A stretch of 64,000 nucleotides of DNA, from contig CBDCNH010000011.1 in the NCBI GenBank assembly GCA_965219015.1, forward strand, positions 496,001 to 560,000. The letters run 5' to 3'. The stretch comes from CBDCNH01 sp965219015. GTDB taxonomy: Bacteria > Pseudomonadota > Alphaproteobacteria > Rhodobacterales > Rhodobacteraceae. Position numbers and translations under genes: made by a program. Shown piece by piece: positions 35,971 to 45,058 of the stretch; positions within the stretch are counted from its first letter, which is position 1, and the number at the start of each line of letters is the position of its first letter. Under the pieces are notes generated by a model that was not told the DNA's origin, did not search any database, and saw only the letters and a list, made by a program, of their open reading frames with translations.

Positions 35971-36520
35971 TCAGGCAGCGGAAAGGCTGCGCCACTCTGC
36001 GGGAGCGGCGGCGCGTGTCGTCTTGTAGGCGTCGCGGTTCTGGAGATGGCGCTCCGCCGGAAAGTGGTTATGGACCGAGGCATGGACTGAGGCGAACTTC
36101 TTCAACCTTCGCATGCGCTGGAACCGCAACATCGCCCGCTCGCGTCTTCGAAACGGCAGGCGGTAGTCCTCCGCGCGATTGTTAAGCCAGCGACCCATCT
36201 CGCGGTCGTCGCCATGACCGAGATCCCTGTGCGCAGCGCCATCAAAACGAAGGCGATCCGTGACGATGGTCTCAGATTTGCCATGTCGTTTCGTCGATTT
36301 CTGAAGGAATTTCAATGCTGCCTTGCGATCGCTATTCTCGGTCACGATGCTTTCCAGCACCTCGCCCTCGTGATCGATGGCCCGCCAGAGATAGTGCGTC
36401 ACCCCATTGATCTTCACGAATACTTCATCCAGGTGCCCGCGCCGTTGGCGGCAGGCGAGCATCGCTTCCACCCGTCGGCCCCCGATCTCTGAGGCGAACA
36501 TCGGGTTTTGGAAGAGAGCG
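35971..36520 (-). mobile_element. IS6-family transposase remnant, N-terminus missing
   Basis: The minus strand carries the C-terminal two thirds of an IS6-family DDE transposase: HLDEVFVKINGVTHYLWRAI (first Asp), DHEGEVLESIVTENSDRKAA, ETIVTDRLRFDGAAHRDLGH (second Asp), WLNNRAEDYRLPFRRRERAM (Glu region) and KFASVHASVHNHF. The N-terminal helix-turn-helix part is gone and is replaced by part of an IS3-type gene from about 36521. No clear end repeats were found. Confidence 0.75.
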
Positions 36521-36712
36521 GGTTCATTTTCTCGGCCATCTCGGTCGGGATGCGCGCGCGCCGGCCGCTATCGACCTCGGCCTTCTTGACCCATTCGTTC
36601 AGGGTCTTCGCAGCGCAGCCGATCTTCGCTGCGATCGACATCCCTGCCTACCAGCGCGCCGCACGACGCGCTCGCGCACTTCAGGGGAGAACTTTTTCGT
36701 GGCCTTGCTCAT
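36521..36712 (-). mobile_element. IS3-family OrfA remnant joined to the IS6 remnant
   Basis: From the minus-strand ATG at 36710-36712 the sequence reads SKATKKFSPEVRERVVRRAG, loses its middle, and in another frame continues MSIAAKIGCAAKTLNEWVKK and AEVDSGRRARIPTEMAEKM before the sequence becomes IS6-like. This is an IS3-type OrfA helix-turn-helix protein with an internal deletion, cut by the IS6 remnant. Confidence 0.7.
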
Positions 36713-36792
36713 GATGCTCCATCCTGCTCAAGAGTTGGAGCCTCCGGCAAACCCAGGCTCCGGCCATGACCGGAGAAGTTCAGGGGCGCAGG

Positions 36793-37098
36793 TCAGGCAG
36801 CTTGAGCCGTCCCGGGGCTCCGCCCGTTCGGGGCTGAATGAGGCCACCGGCCTGTTTCCGGGACGCCCTTGATCGACATGGACCGGATTGCCGCATTCGA
36901 GAGGGCCGGCGTGCGACCCGGACGGCCCGCACGCGGCGCGTGCCACGCCATCTCCCTGTCGAGCCAGGTCAGCAGATACCCCCGGCGCAAGCTCCGCCGC
37001 CGCCTGTCCGAAAGGACGGCGCAGGTCGTATCGATGCTCACCCTGCTGCTCGACGGGCTGACGCTTCTGTTCAAAGCACGCGACTTCGGGCTTGGCAT
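36793..37098 (-). pseudogene. possible remnant of another IS5-type transposase N-terminus
   Basis: On the minus strand a short stretch (about 36885-36993) reads SLRRGYLLTWLDREMAWHAP and GRPGRTPALSNAAIRS, which resembles the N-terminus of a different IS5-family transposase (SLTxWFDPEMAW ... GRQxxYSDAAIQ from memory). Nothing downstream of it matches. The similarity is short, so this is tentative. Confidence 0.35.
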
Positions 37099-37573
37099 GT
37101 CGGACGCCCCGGCAGGTTCGCGATCGATATAATCGGCGCACGTCTGCGCCGGTTGCGCGCGGATGAGCCGGCCTCAAGTTCGCGCGCCTCGGGTGTCGCT
37201 GCAGCCGAACCATCGCAAGTCGAAGCCTCGCCCGCCGCAGCCGCATCCATCGTCGGCGCAACCCGGGGTGGGGTTCACGGGATCCTTGGCGTCCGCGTGC
37301 CGCTGGCGGCACGACGAAGCCGATCCTGCACCCTGTCAGCGTCGGCCGCCGACGGCGACAGTGTCGTGAGACTGCCGCAAGAGGTCCGCAGGCCGAAGCC
37401 ATCTCGGCCGATCGGATTTCTGCAACGGTCAGGTGGACACGTGATCGGATACGTAACATGATCGCCCCGCGTGACGAGTTTTGAGATGTGCCCTGAGCGG
37501 TGCGCGGCGCCCATCGTTCATCATCAAAACCCCAGCCGTCCCATGCACGGTTGCCATGCAGGAGAGGCACGAA
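37099..37573. other. non-coding stretch upstream of RTX protease
   Basis: No supported gene in these 475 bases. They contain the ribosome site of the protease gene (AGGAGAG at about 37559) and presumably its promoter; no obvious sigma-70 hexamers or operator palindromes stood out. Confidence 0.5.
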
Positions 37574-40500
37574 ATGCCCGATCAGACTCAGAGCACCGGT
37601 GATTGGTGGGTAAACGACCAGACGCCGGACAATCCGTATGGCAAGTCCGACGACTATGACGCGTTCCTCGACTATCTCGGCGCGCTCGGCCGAAGCCTGA
37701 CGCCGGCGATCGCGGCGGAGCCTCTGCGGGTCAACGTGCAGGAGCTCAATGACCATCCCGAGTACCAGGCGGCGGCGGTGGGCGCCTTGCAGATGTGGTC
37801 CTCGGTAACGCCGCTGCAGTTCGAGATCGTCGACGACACGCCGTGGGACCGCTCCACGGACTGGATCCAGGTTGTGAGTCCCGAGCTTGGCGAGGGAAGC
37901 GACGGCAGCGCGTTCTCGAGCAACCGCTACGTCAGCATCGGGCAAAGGTTCCACGACACGGAGCCGGACAAGACCGATCTCGGTGGCTACGTCTTCGACT
38001 CCTACGTCCACGAGTTCGGCCACGAGTTCGGCCTGAACCATCCTGGCCTTTACAACTACAGCGGCCCGGGCGGCGTGCAGATCAACTACCTTAACAATGC
38101 GACCTGGATCTACGACCGCCAGCAGTACAGCGTCATGTCCTACTTCGACGGGATCGACGTCGGCGCGGAGACGCGCTGGTCGGCGGTGACGCCACTCACG
38201 AGCGACATAGAGGCCGTGATCCGCCGCTTCTTCTCGACCGTCGACGAGGACGGCACGCGGACCTACGAGACCATCGATCTGATGACGGGCGACAACGTCT
38301 ACGGCTTCAACAGTACGGAGTACGGCTACGAACTGACCTCCGCGGGCACGCAGCGTGACGTCGGCTTCGTGATCCACGACACCGGCGGCAACGACACCAT
38401 CGACTTCTCCGGCTCTACCGAAGGCACAATCCTCGACCTGCGCGCCGGGCAATTCTCGAGCGTCAACGGCCACAGCAACAACGTGTCGATCTTCGCCGGG
38501 CACAATGCCGACGCCACCGAGTACTACATCGAGACCGGCATCGGCAGCCGGTACGACGACATCCTGATCGGCAACGACGGCGCGAACGTCCTCGATGGCC
38601 GGGCCGGCGCCGACCGGATGGCAGGCTACGGCGGCGACGATACCTACTTCGTCGATTCCGCCGACGACGTCGTGCGGGAGGAAGCGGACGGCGGCAACGA
38701 CACGGTCATCGTGCTGTCGCAAGACCTCGGGTCGATGCAGTTCGACAACGTCGAGAACGTGATCTACGTCGACGGGTCGACCCAGCAGCCGGTTGAAATC
38801 GACACGGGCACTGCCCCCAAGGTCGGCGACGCCACGCTGACGAGCATCATCCTCGGCACCGCGGCGGGCGAGACGCTCGACGGCGCCGCCGGCAGCGACA
38901 CGATCTTCGGTCAGGGTGGCGACGACATCATCATCGGCGGCCGAGACTCGCTGCCCAGCCGCGACATCAACAACACGATCGCCGTCGCGGACCTCGACGA
39001 CCAGACGGAGAGCGACGACGGCGACGACACGCTCTATGGCGGGGCCGGGAACGACAGCATCTTCGGCGGGGCCGGCAACGACATCCTCGATGGCGGGGAC
39101 GGTGACGACACACTCTACGGCCAGGACGGCATCGACATCTTCCGCGGCGGCGCGGGCGTCGATACGGTAGACTACAGCCGGGAAAGCCCGTTTCAACTGC
39201 TTGTCAATCTCGACACGAACACGGCCAGCGGCGGGACTGCATCGGGCGACACGTTCTACGACATCGAGAACCTGATCGGCTCTGACGACCGCATCGATCG
39301 TTTCATCGGCACTTCGGCAGACAACCACTTCTGGGGTCAGGGCGGTGGCGACTACTTCAACGGCCGCGACGGCGATGACATCCTCGACGGTGGCCGCGAC
39401 GGCGACATCCTGTACGGCGAGGGCGGGAACGACACGATCATCGGTGGTGCCGGCCAAGACTACATGGACGGCGGCGAAGGGATCGACACGGTCGTCTATT
39501 CCGGCAGCGACGAAGGCGTGATGGTCGATCTTGCGGCCGGTACGGCCACGGGCGGCGACGCCGACGGGCCGGTGCAGATCGTCGGGCGCGGCACGGTGAT
39601 CCGCCATGACATCCTCACCGGATTCGAGAACGTGGTCGGCTCGTTCTACGACGACCGGCTCATCGGCGACGATGCAGACAACATCCTCTCCGGCGGGCGA
39701 GGCGACGACGTCCTCACCGGCTCGGGCGGGGCGGACACGCTCAGAGGCGGCGCGGGGTCGGACACGGCCGACTACGCCGACGCGACCACGGCGGTCCGCC
39801 TGGACTTGCGGGCTGGCGGATCGGAGGGCGACACCTACAGCTCGGTCGAGAACCTCTCCGGCTCGGGCTTCGGCGACAGGATCCGGGGCGACGACGCAGC
39901 CAACATCCTCACCGGTCAGGGTGGTGACGACCTCCTCTCCGGCCGCGGCGGCGACGACACCCTGCTCGGCGACTATGCCCCCCAAGGTGAGCCGCTTCCG
40001 CGCCCCGGTCTCGGCTCGGGCTATGCCACGCTTGACGGGGATGCGACGAACACGTCGGTCGCGACAGCGTTCGACATCTCGGACAATTTCACGTTGGACG
40101 AGGATCCGGACATCTTCGACTCCACGACGGTCCTCCACACCACCGTCAACGCCACGGGTACCGGACAGGGCGGCTATTACCGCGTCGACCTTGCCGCCGG
40201 AACGCAGATAACGATTGATATCGACGGGATTGCGGACCCGGACGTTCACGACAGTTACGTCCGCTTGCTCGACAGCGACGGAAACGTCGTCGCCGAGAAC
40301 GACGATGGTGGCGGCGATCCGGGCTCGAACAGCAACCGCGACTCGAGCATCGCTTTCTCGGTCGAGGAGACCGGCGCGTACTACGTCCTGGAAGGCAGCT
40401 GGTCCCCGGACTCCACGGAGGAGGATGGTTGGCTCGAAGCCGTGCCGGAGGGATCGACCTACAAGCTGAACGTGTCCGTCGACTTCCCGCCGGAGCCGGA

Positions 40501-40918
40501 GCAGCCGGGCGAGGCGGGCGACGACCGGCTCTATGGCGGTGTCGGGGACGACCTGCTGGACGGCGGGTTGGGCGCTGACATGTTGACCGGCGGCGCGGGC
40601 GAGGACGCCTTCCGGTTTTCCTCGGCGCTCGGAGAGGGCAACGTCGACTGGGTCAAAGACTTCCAGTCCGGCGACGACCTGGTCCTGCTCGACAGCTTGA
40701 TCTTCGCGAACGCAGGCAGCGCCGGTGTCCTCGGCTTCGGCGCGTTCCGCTCGAGCGCGGCAGGCGCCAGCCTCGATGCCGACGACCGCATCATCTACGA
40801 CACCGACGATGGCGCCCTCTACTACGACGCAGACGGGGTCGGTTCGATCGACGCCATCGAGTTTGCGCGGCTGGGTGTCGGCCTCGATCTGACGGCGAAC
40901 GACTTCGTCCTCGTGTGA
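37574..40918 (+). CDS. serralysin-like RTX metalloprotease
   Basis: A 1114-aa secreted M10-type zinc protease. The zinc motif VHEFGHEFGLNHPG (His146, His150, His156) and the Met-turn SVMSYFD (Met188) are intact. It is followed by RTX nonapeptides of the GGxGxDxxx type in several blocks: near residues 350-365, 470-560, 590-660, 690-710, 730-830 and again near 970-1000. Between the last two blocks (about 830-960) lies a separate domain that resembles a bacterial pre-peptidase C-terminal domain (DSYVRLLDSDGNVVAENDDG). There is no signal peptide, as expected for type I secretion via the C-terminal RTX end; no transporter genes are nearby. ATG 37574 is chosen for its AGGAGAG site. Confidence 0.93.
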   Translation: MPDQTQSTGDWWVNDQTPDNPYGKSDDYDAFLDYLGALGRSLTPAIAAEPLRVNVQELNDHPEYQAAAVGALQMWSSVTPLQFEIVDDTPWDRSTDWIQVVSPELGEGSDGSAFSSNRYVSIGQRFHDTEPDKTDLGGYVFDSYVHEFGHEFGLNHPGLYNYSGPGGVQINYLNNATWIYDRQQYSVMSYFDGIDVGAETRWSAVTPLTSDIEAVIRRFFSTVDEDGTRTYETIDLMTGDNVYGFNSTEYGYELTSAGTQRDVGFVIHDTGGNDTIDFSGSTEGTILDLRAGQFSSVNGHSNNVSIFAGHNADATEYYIETGIGSRYDDILIGNDGANVLDGRAGADRMAGYGGDDTYFVDSADDVVREEADGGNDTVIVLSQDLGSMQFDNVENVIYVDGSTQQPVEIDTGTAPKVGDATLTSIILGTAAGETLDGAAGSDTIFGQGGDDIIIGGRDSLPSRDINNTIAVADLDDQTESDDGDDTLYGGAGNDSIFGGAGNDILDGGDGDDTLYGQDGIDIFRGGAGVDTVDYSRESPFQLLVNLDTNTASGGTASGDTFYDIENLIGSDDRIDRFIGTSADNHFWGQGGGDYFNGRDGDDILDGGRDGDILYGEGGNDTIIGGAGQDYMDGGEGIDTVVYSGSDEGVMVDLAAGTATGGDADGPVQIVGRGTVIRHDILTGFENVVGSFYDDRLIGDDADNILSGGRGDDVLTGSGGADTLRGGAGSDTADYADATTAVRLDLRAGGSEGDTYSSVENLSGSGFGDRIRGDDAANILTGQGGDDLLSGRGGDDTLLGDYAPQGEPLPRPGLGSGYATLDGDATNTSVATAFDISDNFTLDEDPDIFDSTTVLHTTVNATGTGQGGYYRVDLAAGTQITIDIDGIADPDVHDSYVRLLDSDGNVVAENDDGGGDPGSNSNRDSSIAFSVEETGAYYVLEGSWSPDSTEEDGWLEAVPEGSTYKLNVSVDFPPEPEQPGEAGDDRLYGGVGDDLLDGGLGADMLTGGAGEDAFRFSSALGEGNVDWVKDFQSGDDLVLLDSLIFANAGSAGVLGFGAFRSSAAGASLDADDRIIYDTDDGALYYDADGVGSIDAIEFARLGVGLDLTANDFVLV

Positions 40919-41024
40919 TCGGTCCGGCCGGGGCGCCGTCCGTCGTCCCGGCCTCGCTCAGGTCTGGCGCGTCTCCGCGTCCGGCCCGGCAACCGCACGG
41001 TCAGGGCGGACGGGAGAACGAACG

Positions 41025-41420
41025 ATGATGCGACCCACCAGCCGCCGCACGGTGCTTTTGGCCGCAGGCGCGGCGATCGTCACCGCGACCGTCGAGGCGG
41101 GCAAGGCGGAAACGTCTGGCCTACGCGGTACCGTCTCTTTCGCGGGTGGCGCGGCGATCCCAAAAGGCGTCGTGACGGTCTATCTGGAGGACGCGGCCGC
41201 AGGTGACGGAGCGGGCCTCGACGGTGCGACGACGACGCTCGAAAGCGACGGCAAGTCGAGACGGATAGGGTTCGCACTGGCCGCCACCGGGACCGGCTCG
41301 CGGAGCCGCGAGGTCGTCGCCGAGCTCGAACGCGCGGACGGCTGGCTCGTCGCGCGGGGCAGCAGCGGAGTGGACGGTCAATCGGCGGTAGAGATCGTTT
41401 TGAACGCTGCAATCTACTGA
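41025..41420 (+). CDS. Tat-exported small protein, YbaY-like
   Basis: A 131-aa protein with a twin-arginine signal (TSRRTVLLAAGAAIVTA) and a short beta-rich mature part beginning GLRGTVSFAGGAAIPKGVVT and VYLEDAAAGDGA, which resembles the YbaY fold. It starts 106 bases after the RTX protease with a GGGAGA site. Serralysin genes are often followed by a small periplasmic inhibitor of similar size; whether this protein is one is open, since no Inh signature is seen. Confidence 0.6.
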   Translation: MMRPTSRRTVLLAAGAAIVTATVEAGKAETSGLRGTVSFAGGAAIPKGVVTVYLEDAAAGDGAGLDGATTTLESDGKSRRIGFALAATGTGSRSREVVAELERADGWLVARGSSGVDGQSAVEIVLNAAIY

Positions 41421-41635
41421 GCGCTGGCAGATCCGACGGTCGACGAGAGCCCGATCAAGGCCCTGATCGGACCTGTCACGGATGCCACGAAGCGTTCCGG
41501 CCAGCACAGGCAGTCTTCAGGGCGCTGCCGGTTCCCCCGGTCCGGTGGAAGGATTTTGGCCGCCATGCTCCAGGTCGGCCAGCGATTTGCAGCGAGGACC
41601 GAATGCAGGCGCCTCGAGTTGCAGGAGCCCGCGAT

Positions 41636-41987
41636 CTACCCGAACAATCCCCTGCGCGCTTGGTCGATCAGGGCGGCAAGGGGGAGCCAGCCCTCGCTGG
41701 TCGGGACGAAGGTCAGGTCTGCACGCCGGACTTGGTTCGACGCGGATTTCGTGAAGCTCCTGCCGATCCTGTTCGACGCGATCGCGTAAGAATGTCGGCC
41801 GTCCGTCGTGCGCACCCGCCAAGGCATCGCAGCCAACCCGCGCGATCCACCACCACCGCACCGTCTCGCGCAGCCCCAAATCCTCCGCTACCGCGATGAT
41901 CGTCATCCCGCTCGTCCGAGCGCGATCCACCGCCTCGCGCTCGAACGCCTCGGGAACACCCGACGCTTTCCATCCGTCGTCAGGCAC
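41636..41987 (-). mobile_element. IS3-family OrfA/OrfB remnant
   Basis: On the minus strand an OrfA-like helix-turn-helix stretch (FEREAVDRARTSGMTIIAVA, EDLGLRETV; about 41832-41950) runs into, in another frame, an OrfB integrase-core fragment (WRVRTTDGRHSYAIASNRIG, ADLTFVPTSEGWLPLAALID; about 41640-41820). Most of both genes is deleted. It lies 250 bases from the tRNA-Ser gene. The adjacent bases 41421-41635 and 41988-42236 hold nothing else recognisable. Confidence 0.65.
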
Positions 41988-42236
41988 TCCTGCTCGGGTC
42001 GCCTCGACCCTATCAAGGAGTCCACCGGACCGGAGGAAGACCAGTAGAGTCGATAGATGCGGTTAATGCCGGACGGCTCGCCTTCCCTCCGCAGAGGGAT
42101 GAACAGGCGTCATCCTTAAGAGAACCAGAAATAGCGCGGTCCACCGACGCCACTGGTTTCATGCTGCAGCGGACCAGCGGAAAGGCTTGCGATGCCAGGG
42201 CGCCGGATCGCGCGATGACGTGCAATCGGCGGCGTT

Positions 42237-42326
42237 TGGCGGAGGAGGTGGGATTCGAACCCACGGGGCGCTTGCGCGTCCAGCGGTTTTCAAGACCGCC
42301 GCAATCGACCTCTCTGCCACTCCTCC
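42237..42326 (-). tRNA. tRNA-Ser(UGA)
   Basis: The 90-base minus-strand sequence folds as a class II tRNA: acceptor GGAGGAG/CTCCTCC, anticodon stem GCGGT with loop containing TGA (CTTGAAA), a long variable arm (GGACGCGCAAGCGCCC), T-arm GTGGGTTCGAATCCCAC, discriminator G and encoded CCA. It reads UCA-type serine codons. It marks the right border of the accessory block. Confidence 0.95.
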
Positions 42327-42426
42327 GGTGCTGCGGGCTTAGCGTGGCGTGGCGGGGCGGGGAAGGCTGTCTTTTCATCGGCGGAGCGAGGCTCTAGGGT
42401 GCCGGCGAGGCAGCGGGAGGTCGGGC

Positions 42427-43248
42427 ATGGTGCGGAGCGGAGCGGTCGCCGCGGTGGTGCTGGTGCTCGCGCTCGCGGCCTGCGCGCCGGGCGGCAGGAT
42501 CCTCGGGAGCGCTGCCCGGAAGGTGCCTGCGGACGCTTCGCAAGGCCTGCGCCCGGACCTGGCGCTCGACGGCGACGGCATCGACGTGCCCGCGCCGAAG
42601 GTGTTCGAGGTGACCGACAAGGGCCTCTGGGACGGTCGGCCGTCGCTGGGCGGCGTCTGGGTCGCGCACCCCGACGTGACCGAACCGGAGCGCGTCCTGA
42701 TCCGAAACCCCGGCAACGGAACCTCCGTCGTCGGCGCGCTCTTCCGGCGCGAGCGTGACAACCCGGGGCCGGAATTCCAGGTATCGGCCGAGGCGGCGGC
42801 CGCGCTCGAGATGCTCGCCGGCGCGCCCGCGACGCTCAAGGTCACCGCCCTCCGGCGCCAGAGCGCTCGCGCGGACGTCGCGCCGGCGACCGCGCCCGTG
42901 GCGACATCCGCGGCGTCACCGGCGCCAGAGCCTGCGCCAAAATCCGGGCCAGTGTCGGGGCCAGTGTCGGGGCCAGTGTCGGGGCCATCGCGGCCCGCGC
43001 TCAGTGCCGGCGCCCCTGCCACCGGCGGGCTCGTCCAGATCGGGATCTTCAGCCGGGAGGCCAATGCCGACATGGCCCGCGCCCGGCTCGAAGGGGTCAA
43101 CATCCCGGCTCGGGTGATCCGCGAGGAAAGCCAGTCCCGCCCGCTCTGGCGCGTGGTCGCCGGCCCGCCGCGCGGCGGCACGCAGGCCGATCTTGTCGCC
43201 CGCGTCCGAGCGCTCGGCTTCGCCGACGCCTACGGCCTCGCCCGCTGA
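42427..43248 (+). CDS. SPOR-domain lipoprotein
   Basis: A 273-aa envelope protein. The signal ends in a lipobox, LVLALAACAPGG, so Cys20 or nearby is probably lipidated. The middle has a Pro/Ala/Ser-rich linker with a 12-bp tandem repeat; the C-terminal ~75 residues are a SPOR domain (GGLVQIGIFSREANADMARA, SRPLWRVVAGPPRGGTQADL) that binds denuded peptidoglycan at the septum. ATG 42427 has a GGGAGG site. It is followed by the D,D-carboxypeptidase gene; the pair is typical of rare lipoprotein A-like/PBP loci. Confidence 0.88.
   Translation: MVRSGAVAAVVLVLALAACAPGGRILGSAARKVPADASQGLRPDLALDGDGIDVPAPKVFEVTDKGLWDGRPSLGGVWVAHPDVTEPERVLIRNPGNGTSVVGALFRRERDNPGPEFQVSAEAAAALEMLAGAPATLKVTALRRQSARADVAPATAPVATSAASPAPEPAPKSGPVSGPVSGPVSGPSRPALSAGAPATGGLVQIGIFSREANADMARARLEGVNIPARVIREESQSRPLWRVVAGPPRGGTQADLVARVRALGFADAYGLAR
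42946..42987 (+). repeat. 12-bp tandem repeat in SPOR protein linker
   Basis: Three and a half perfect copies of gggccagtgtcg encode repeated SGPV tetrapeptides in the linker between the lipid anchor and the SPOR domain. Copy number probably varies between strains. Confidence 0.95.
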
Positions 43249-43266
43249 TCCCAGAAGGAGCCCCCC

Positions 43267-44418
43267 ATGCGCCGCCCCCTCCTCGCTGCCATCATGACCG
43301 TCGCGGTCGCACAGACCCCGGCGCACGCCTTCGAGACCCGCGCCGGTGCGGCCTGGGTGCTCGATGAGACCTCGAACACGGTGCTCCTCGAAAAGAACGC
43401 GCACGAGGCGTTGCCCCCCGCGTCGATGTCGAAGCTGATGACGCTGGAGATGCTCTTCGAGGCGCTGCGCGACGGCCGCGTCACGATGGACACCCCGTTC
43501 ACCGTCTCGACCCGCGCGAAATCGATGGAAGGCTCGACGATGTTCCTCAACGAGCTCGACCATCCGACGGTCTGGGAGCTCATCCACGGCATCATCGTCA
43601 ACTCGGGCAACGACGCCTGCGTGGTCGTCGCGGAAGGCCTCGCGGGAACCGAGGACGAGTTCGCCGCGCGAATGACCGAGCGGGCGCGCGCGCTCGGCAT
43701 GAACGACACGGTGCTCGCCAACGCCTCGGGCTGGCCCGATCCGCGGCACCGCATGTCGATGCACGACCTTGGCATCCTCGCGCAGCACATCATCGAGGAG
43801 TTCCCGGAGGACTACAAGTTCTTCGCCGAGACCGAGTTCGACTACAAGGACCGTGCGCCGGGCAACCGATTCAACCGCAACCCGCTCCTGAAGATGGGGA
43901 TCAACGCCGACGGGCTGAAGACCGGGCACACCGCCGAGGCAGGCTTCGGCCTCGTGGGGTCGGCGGTGCAGGACGGCCGGCGGATCATCTTCGTCGTCAC
44001 CGGGCTCGCAAGCGACAAGGACCGCGCCGAGGAAGCCGAGCGGATCGCGACCTGGGCGTTTCGCGACTTCGCGCTGAAGATCGTGGCGAAGCAGGGCGAC
44101 CGGCTCGCCGATGCCGAGGTCTGGCTCGGCGACCGTCGCACGGTCGGGCTGGTGCTCGGCACCGACGCCCGGCTCATCGTGCCGGCGCAGGGCCAGTCCG
44201 GCGTGACGGCCGAGGTGGTCTACGACGGACCCATCCATGCGCCGCTGACCGCCGGGCAGGAGGTCGCGAGCCTCGTCGTCGACGTGCCGGGCATCGGCAA
44301 GCGCACGCTGCCGCTCCTCGCCGAGGCCGACGTGCCGAAGGGTGGCTTTCTCGCGCGCATGGGCACGGCGGCGAGCCAGCTGATGCGGCAGGCGGTGGGC
44401 GCCGGCGCGGGTTCCTGA
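43267..44418 (+). CDS. D-alanyl-D-alanine carboxypeptidase (PBP5/6 type)
   Basis: A 383-aa periplasmic penicillin-binding protein that trims the terminal D-Ala of peptidoglycan stem peptides. It has a signal peptide (LLAAIMTVAVAQTPAHA), the catalytic SxxK as PPASMSKLMTLE, SxN as IIVNSGNDACVVVAEGLAGT, and KTG as DGLKTGHTAEAGFGLVGSAV, followed by a C-terminal beta domain. The end could form an amphipathic membrane anchor (ARMGTAASQLMRQAVG). It lies between the SPOR lipoprotein gene and tmk. Confidence 0.95.
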   Translation: MRRPLLAAIMTVAVAQTPAHAFETRAGAAWVLDETSNTVLLEKNAHEALPPASMSKLMTLEMLFEALRDGRVTMDTPFTVSTRAKSMEGSTMFLNELDHPTVWELIHGIIVNSGNDACVVVAEGLAGTEDEFAARMTERARALGMNDTVLANASGWPDPRHRMSMHDLGILAQHIIEEFPEDYKFFAETEFDYKDRAPGNRFNRNPLLKMGINADGLKTGHTAEAGFGLVGSAVQDGRRIIFVVTGLASDKDRAEEAERIATWAFRDFALKIVAKQGDRLADAEVWLGDRRTVGLVLGTDARLIVPAQGQSGVTAEVVYDGPIHAPLTAGQEVASLVVDVPGIGKRTLPLLAEADVPKGGFLARMGTAASQLMRQAVGAGAGS

Positions 44419-44431
44419 TGGCGGCGTGCTG

Positions 44432-45058
44432 ATGGTGCATCGGACCCGCTTCGTCAGCTTCGAGGGCATCGACGGTTCGGGCAAGACGACGCAGGCGCGG
44501 CGCCTGGCGGAGCTGATCCGGTCGCGCGGGCAGGACGCGGTGCTGACGCGCGAGCCGGGTGGCGCGCCCGGCGCGGAGGCGATCCGGCGGCTCCTCGTCG
44601 AGGGCGAGCCCGACCGCTGGTCGCCGGAGACCGAGATCCTGCTCTTCACCGCCGCCCGCCGCGACCATCTCGAGCACACGATCCTTCCCGCCCTCACCGC
44701 CGGCGCCTGGGTCGTGTCGGACCGCTTCGCCGACAGCACGCGCGTCTATCAGGGCGTCGCTCGCGCAGAACTCCGCGGGGTGGTCGACCGGCTGCACGCG
44801 GAAGCGATCGGGGTGGAGCCTGCCTGCACGATCCTCATCGACGTCGATTGCGCGGTCGCCACGGCCCGCGTCGTCGGGCGAAAAGGCATCGAGGATCGCT
44901 TCGAGCGCTTCGGCGCAGACTTCCAGCGGCGCCTTCGCGACGGTTTTCTGGCCCTCGCCGCCGAGGCTCCCGACCGCATCCGGGTCGTCGACGGATCGGG
45001 TAGCGAGGCGGACGTCGCGGCCTTGGTCCGATGCGCCTTCGACGCGGCCTGCGCGTGA
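44432..45058 (+). CDS. tmk: thymidylate kinase
   Basis: A 208-aa kinase making dTDP from dTMP. The P-loop is FEGIDGSGKTTQARRLAEL near the N-terminus, the DR(Y/F) motif VVSDRFADSTRVYQG and the LID region VVGRKGIEDRFERFGADFQR are seen. ATG 44432 is chosen; GTG 44426 is in frame. Its TGA overlaps the GTG of holB, the common tmk-holB coupling. Confidence 0.96.
   Translation: MVHRTRFVSFEGIDGSGKTTQARRLAELIRSRGQDAVLTREPGGAPGAEAIRRLLVEGEPDRWSPETEILLFTAARRDHLEHTILPALTAGAWVVSDRFADSTRVYQGVARAELRGVVDRLHAEAIGVEPACTILIDVDCAVATARVVGRKGIEDRFERFGADFQRRLRDGFLALAAEAPDRIRVVDGSGSEADVAALVRCAFDAACA

Noticed and set aside
36728..40249. 1173-codon open frame on the minus strand opposite the RTX protease
   Set aside because: It is the antisense shadow of RTX repeats; its composition is Val/Arg/Ala/Asp-rich without any domain, while the plus strand has clear protease and RTX motifs.
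41025..41420. Classical Inh-type serralysin inhibitor
   Set aside because: Size and place fit but the sequence lacks recognisable Inh features and has a Tat rather than Sec signal; left as an open question.
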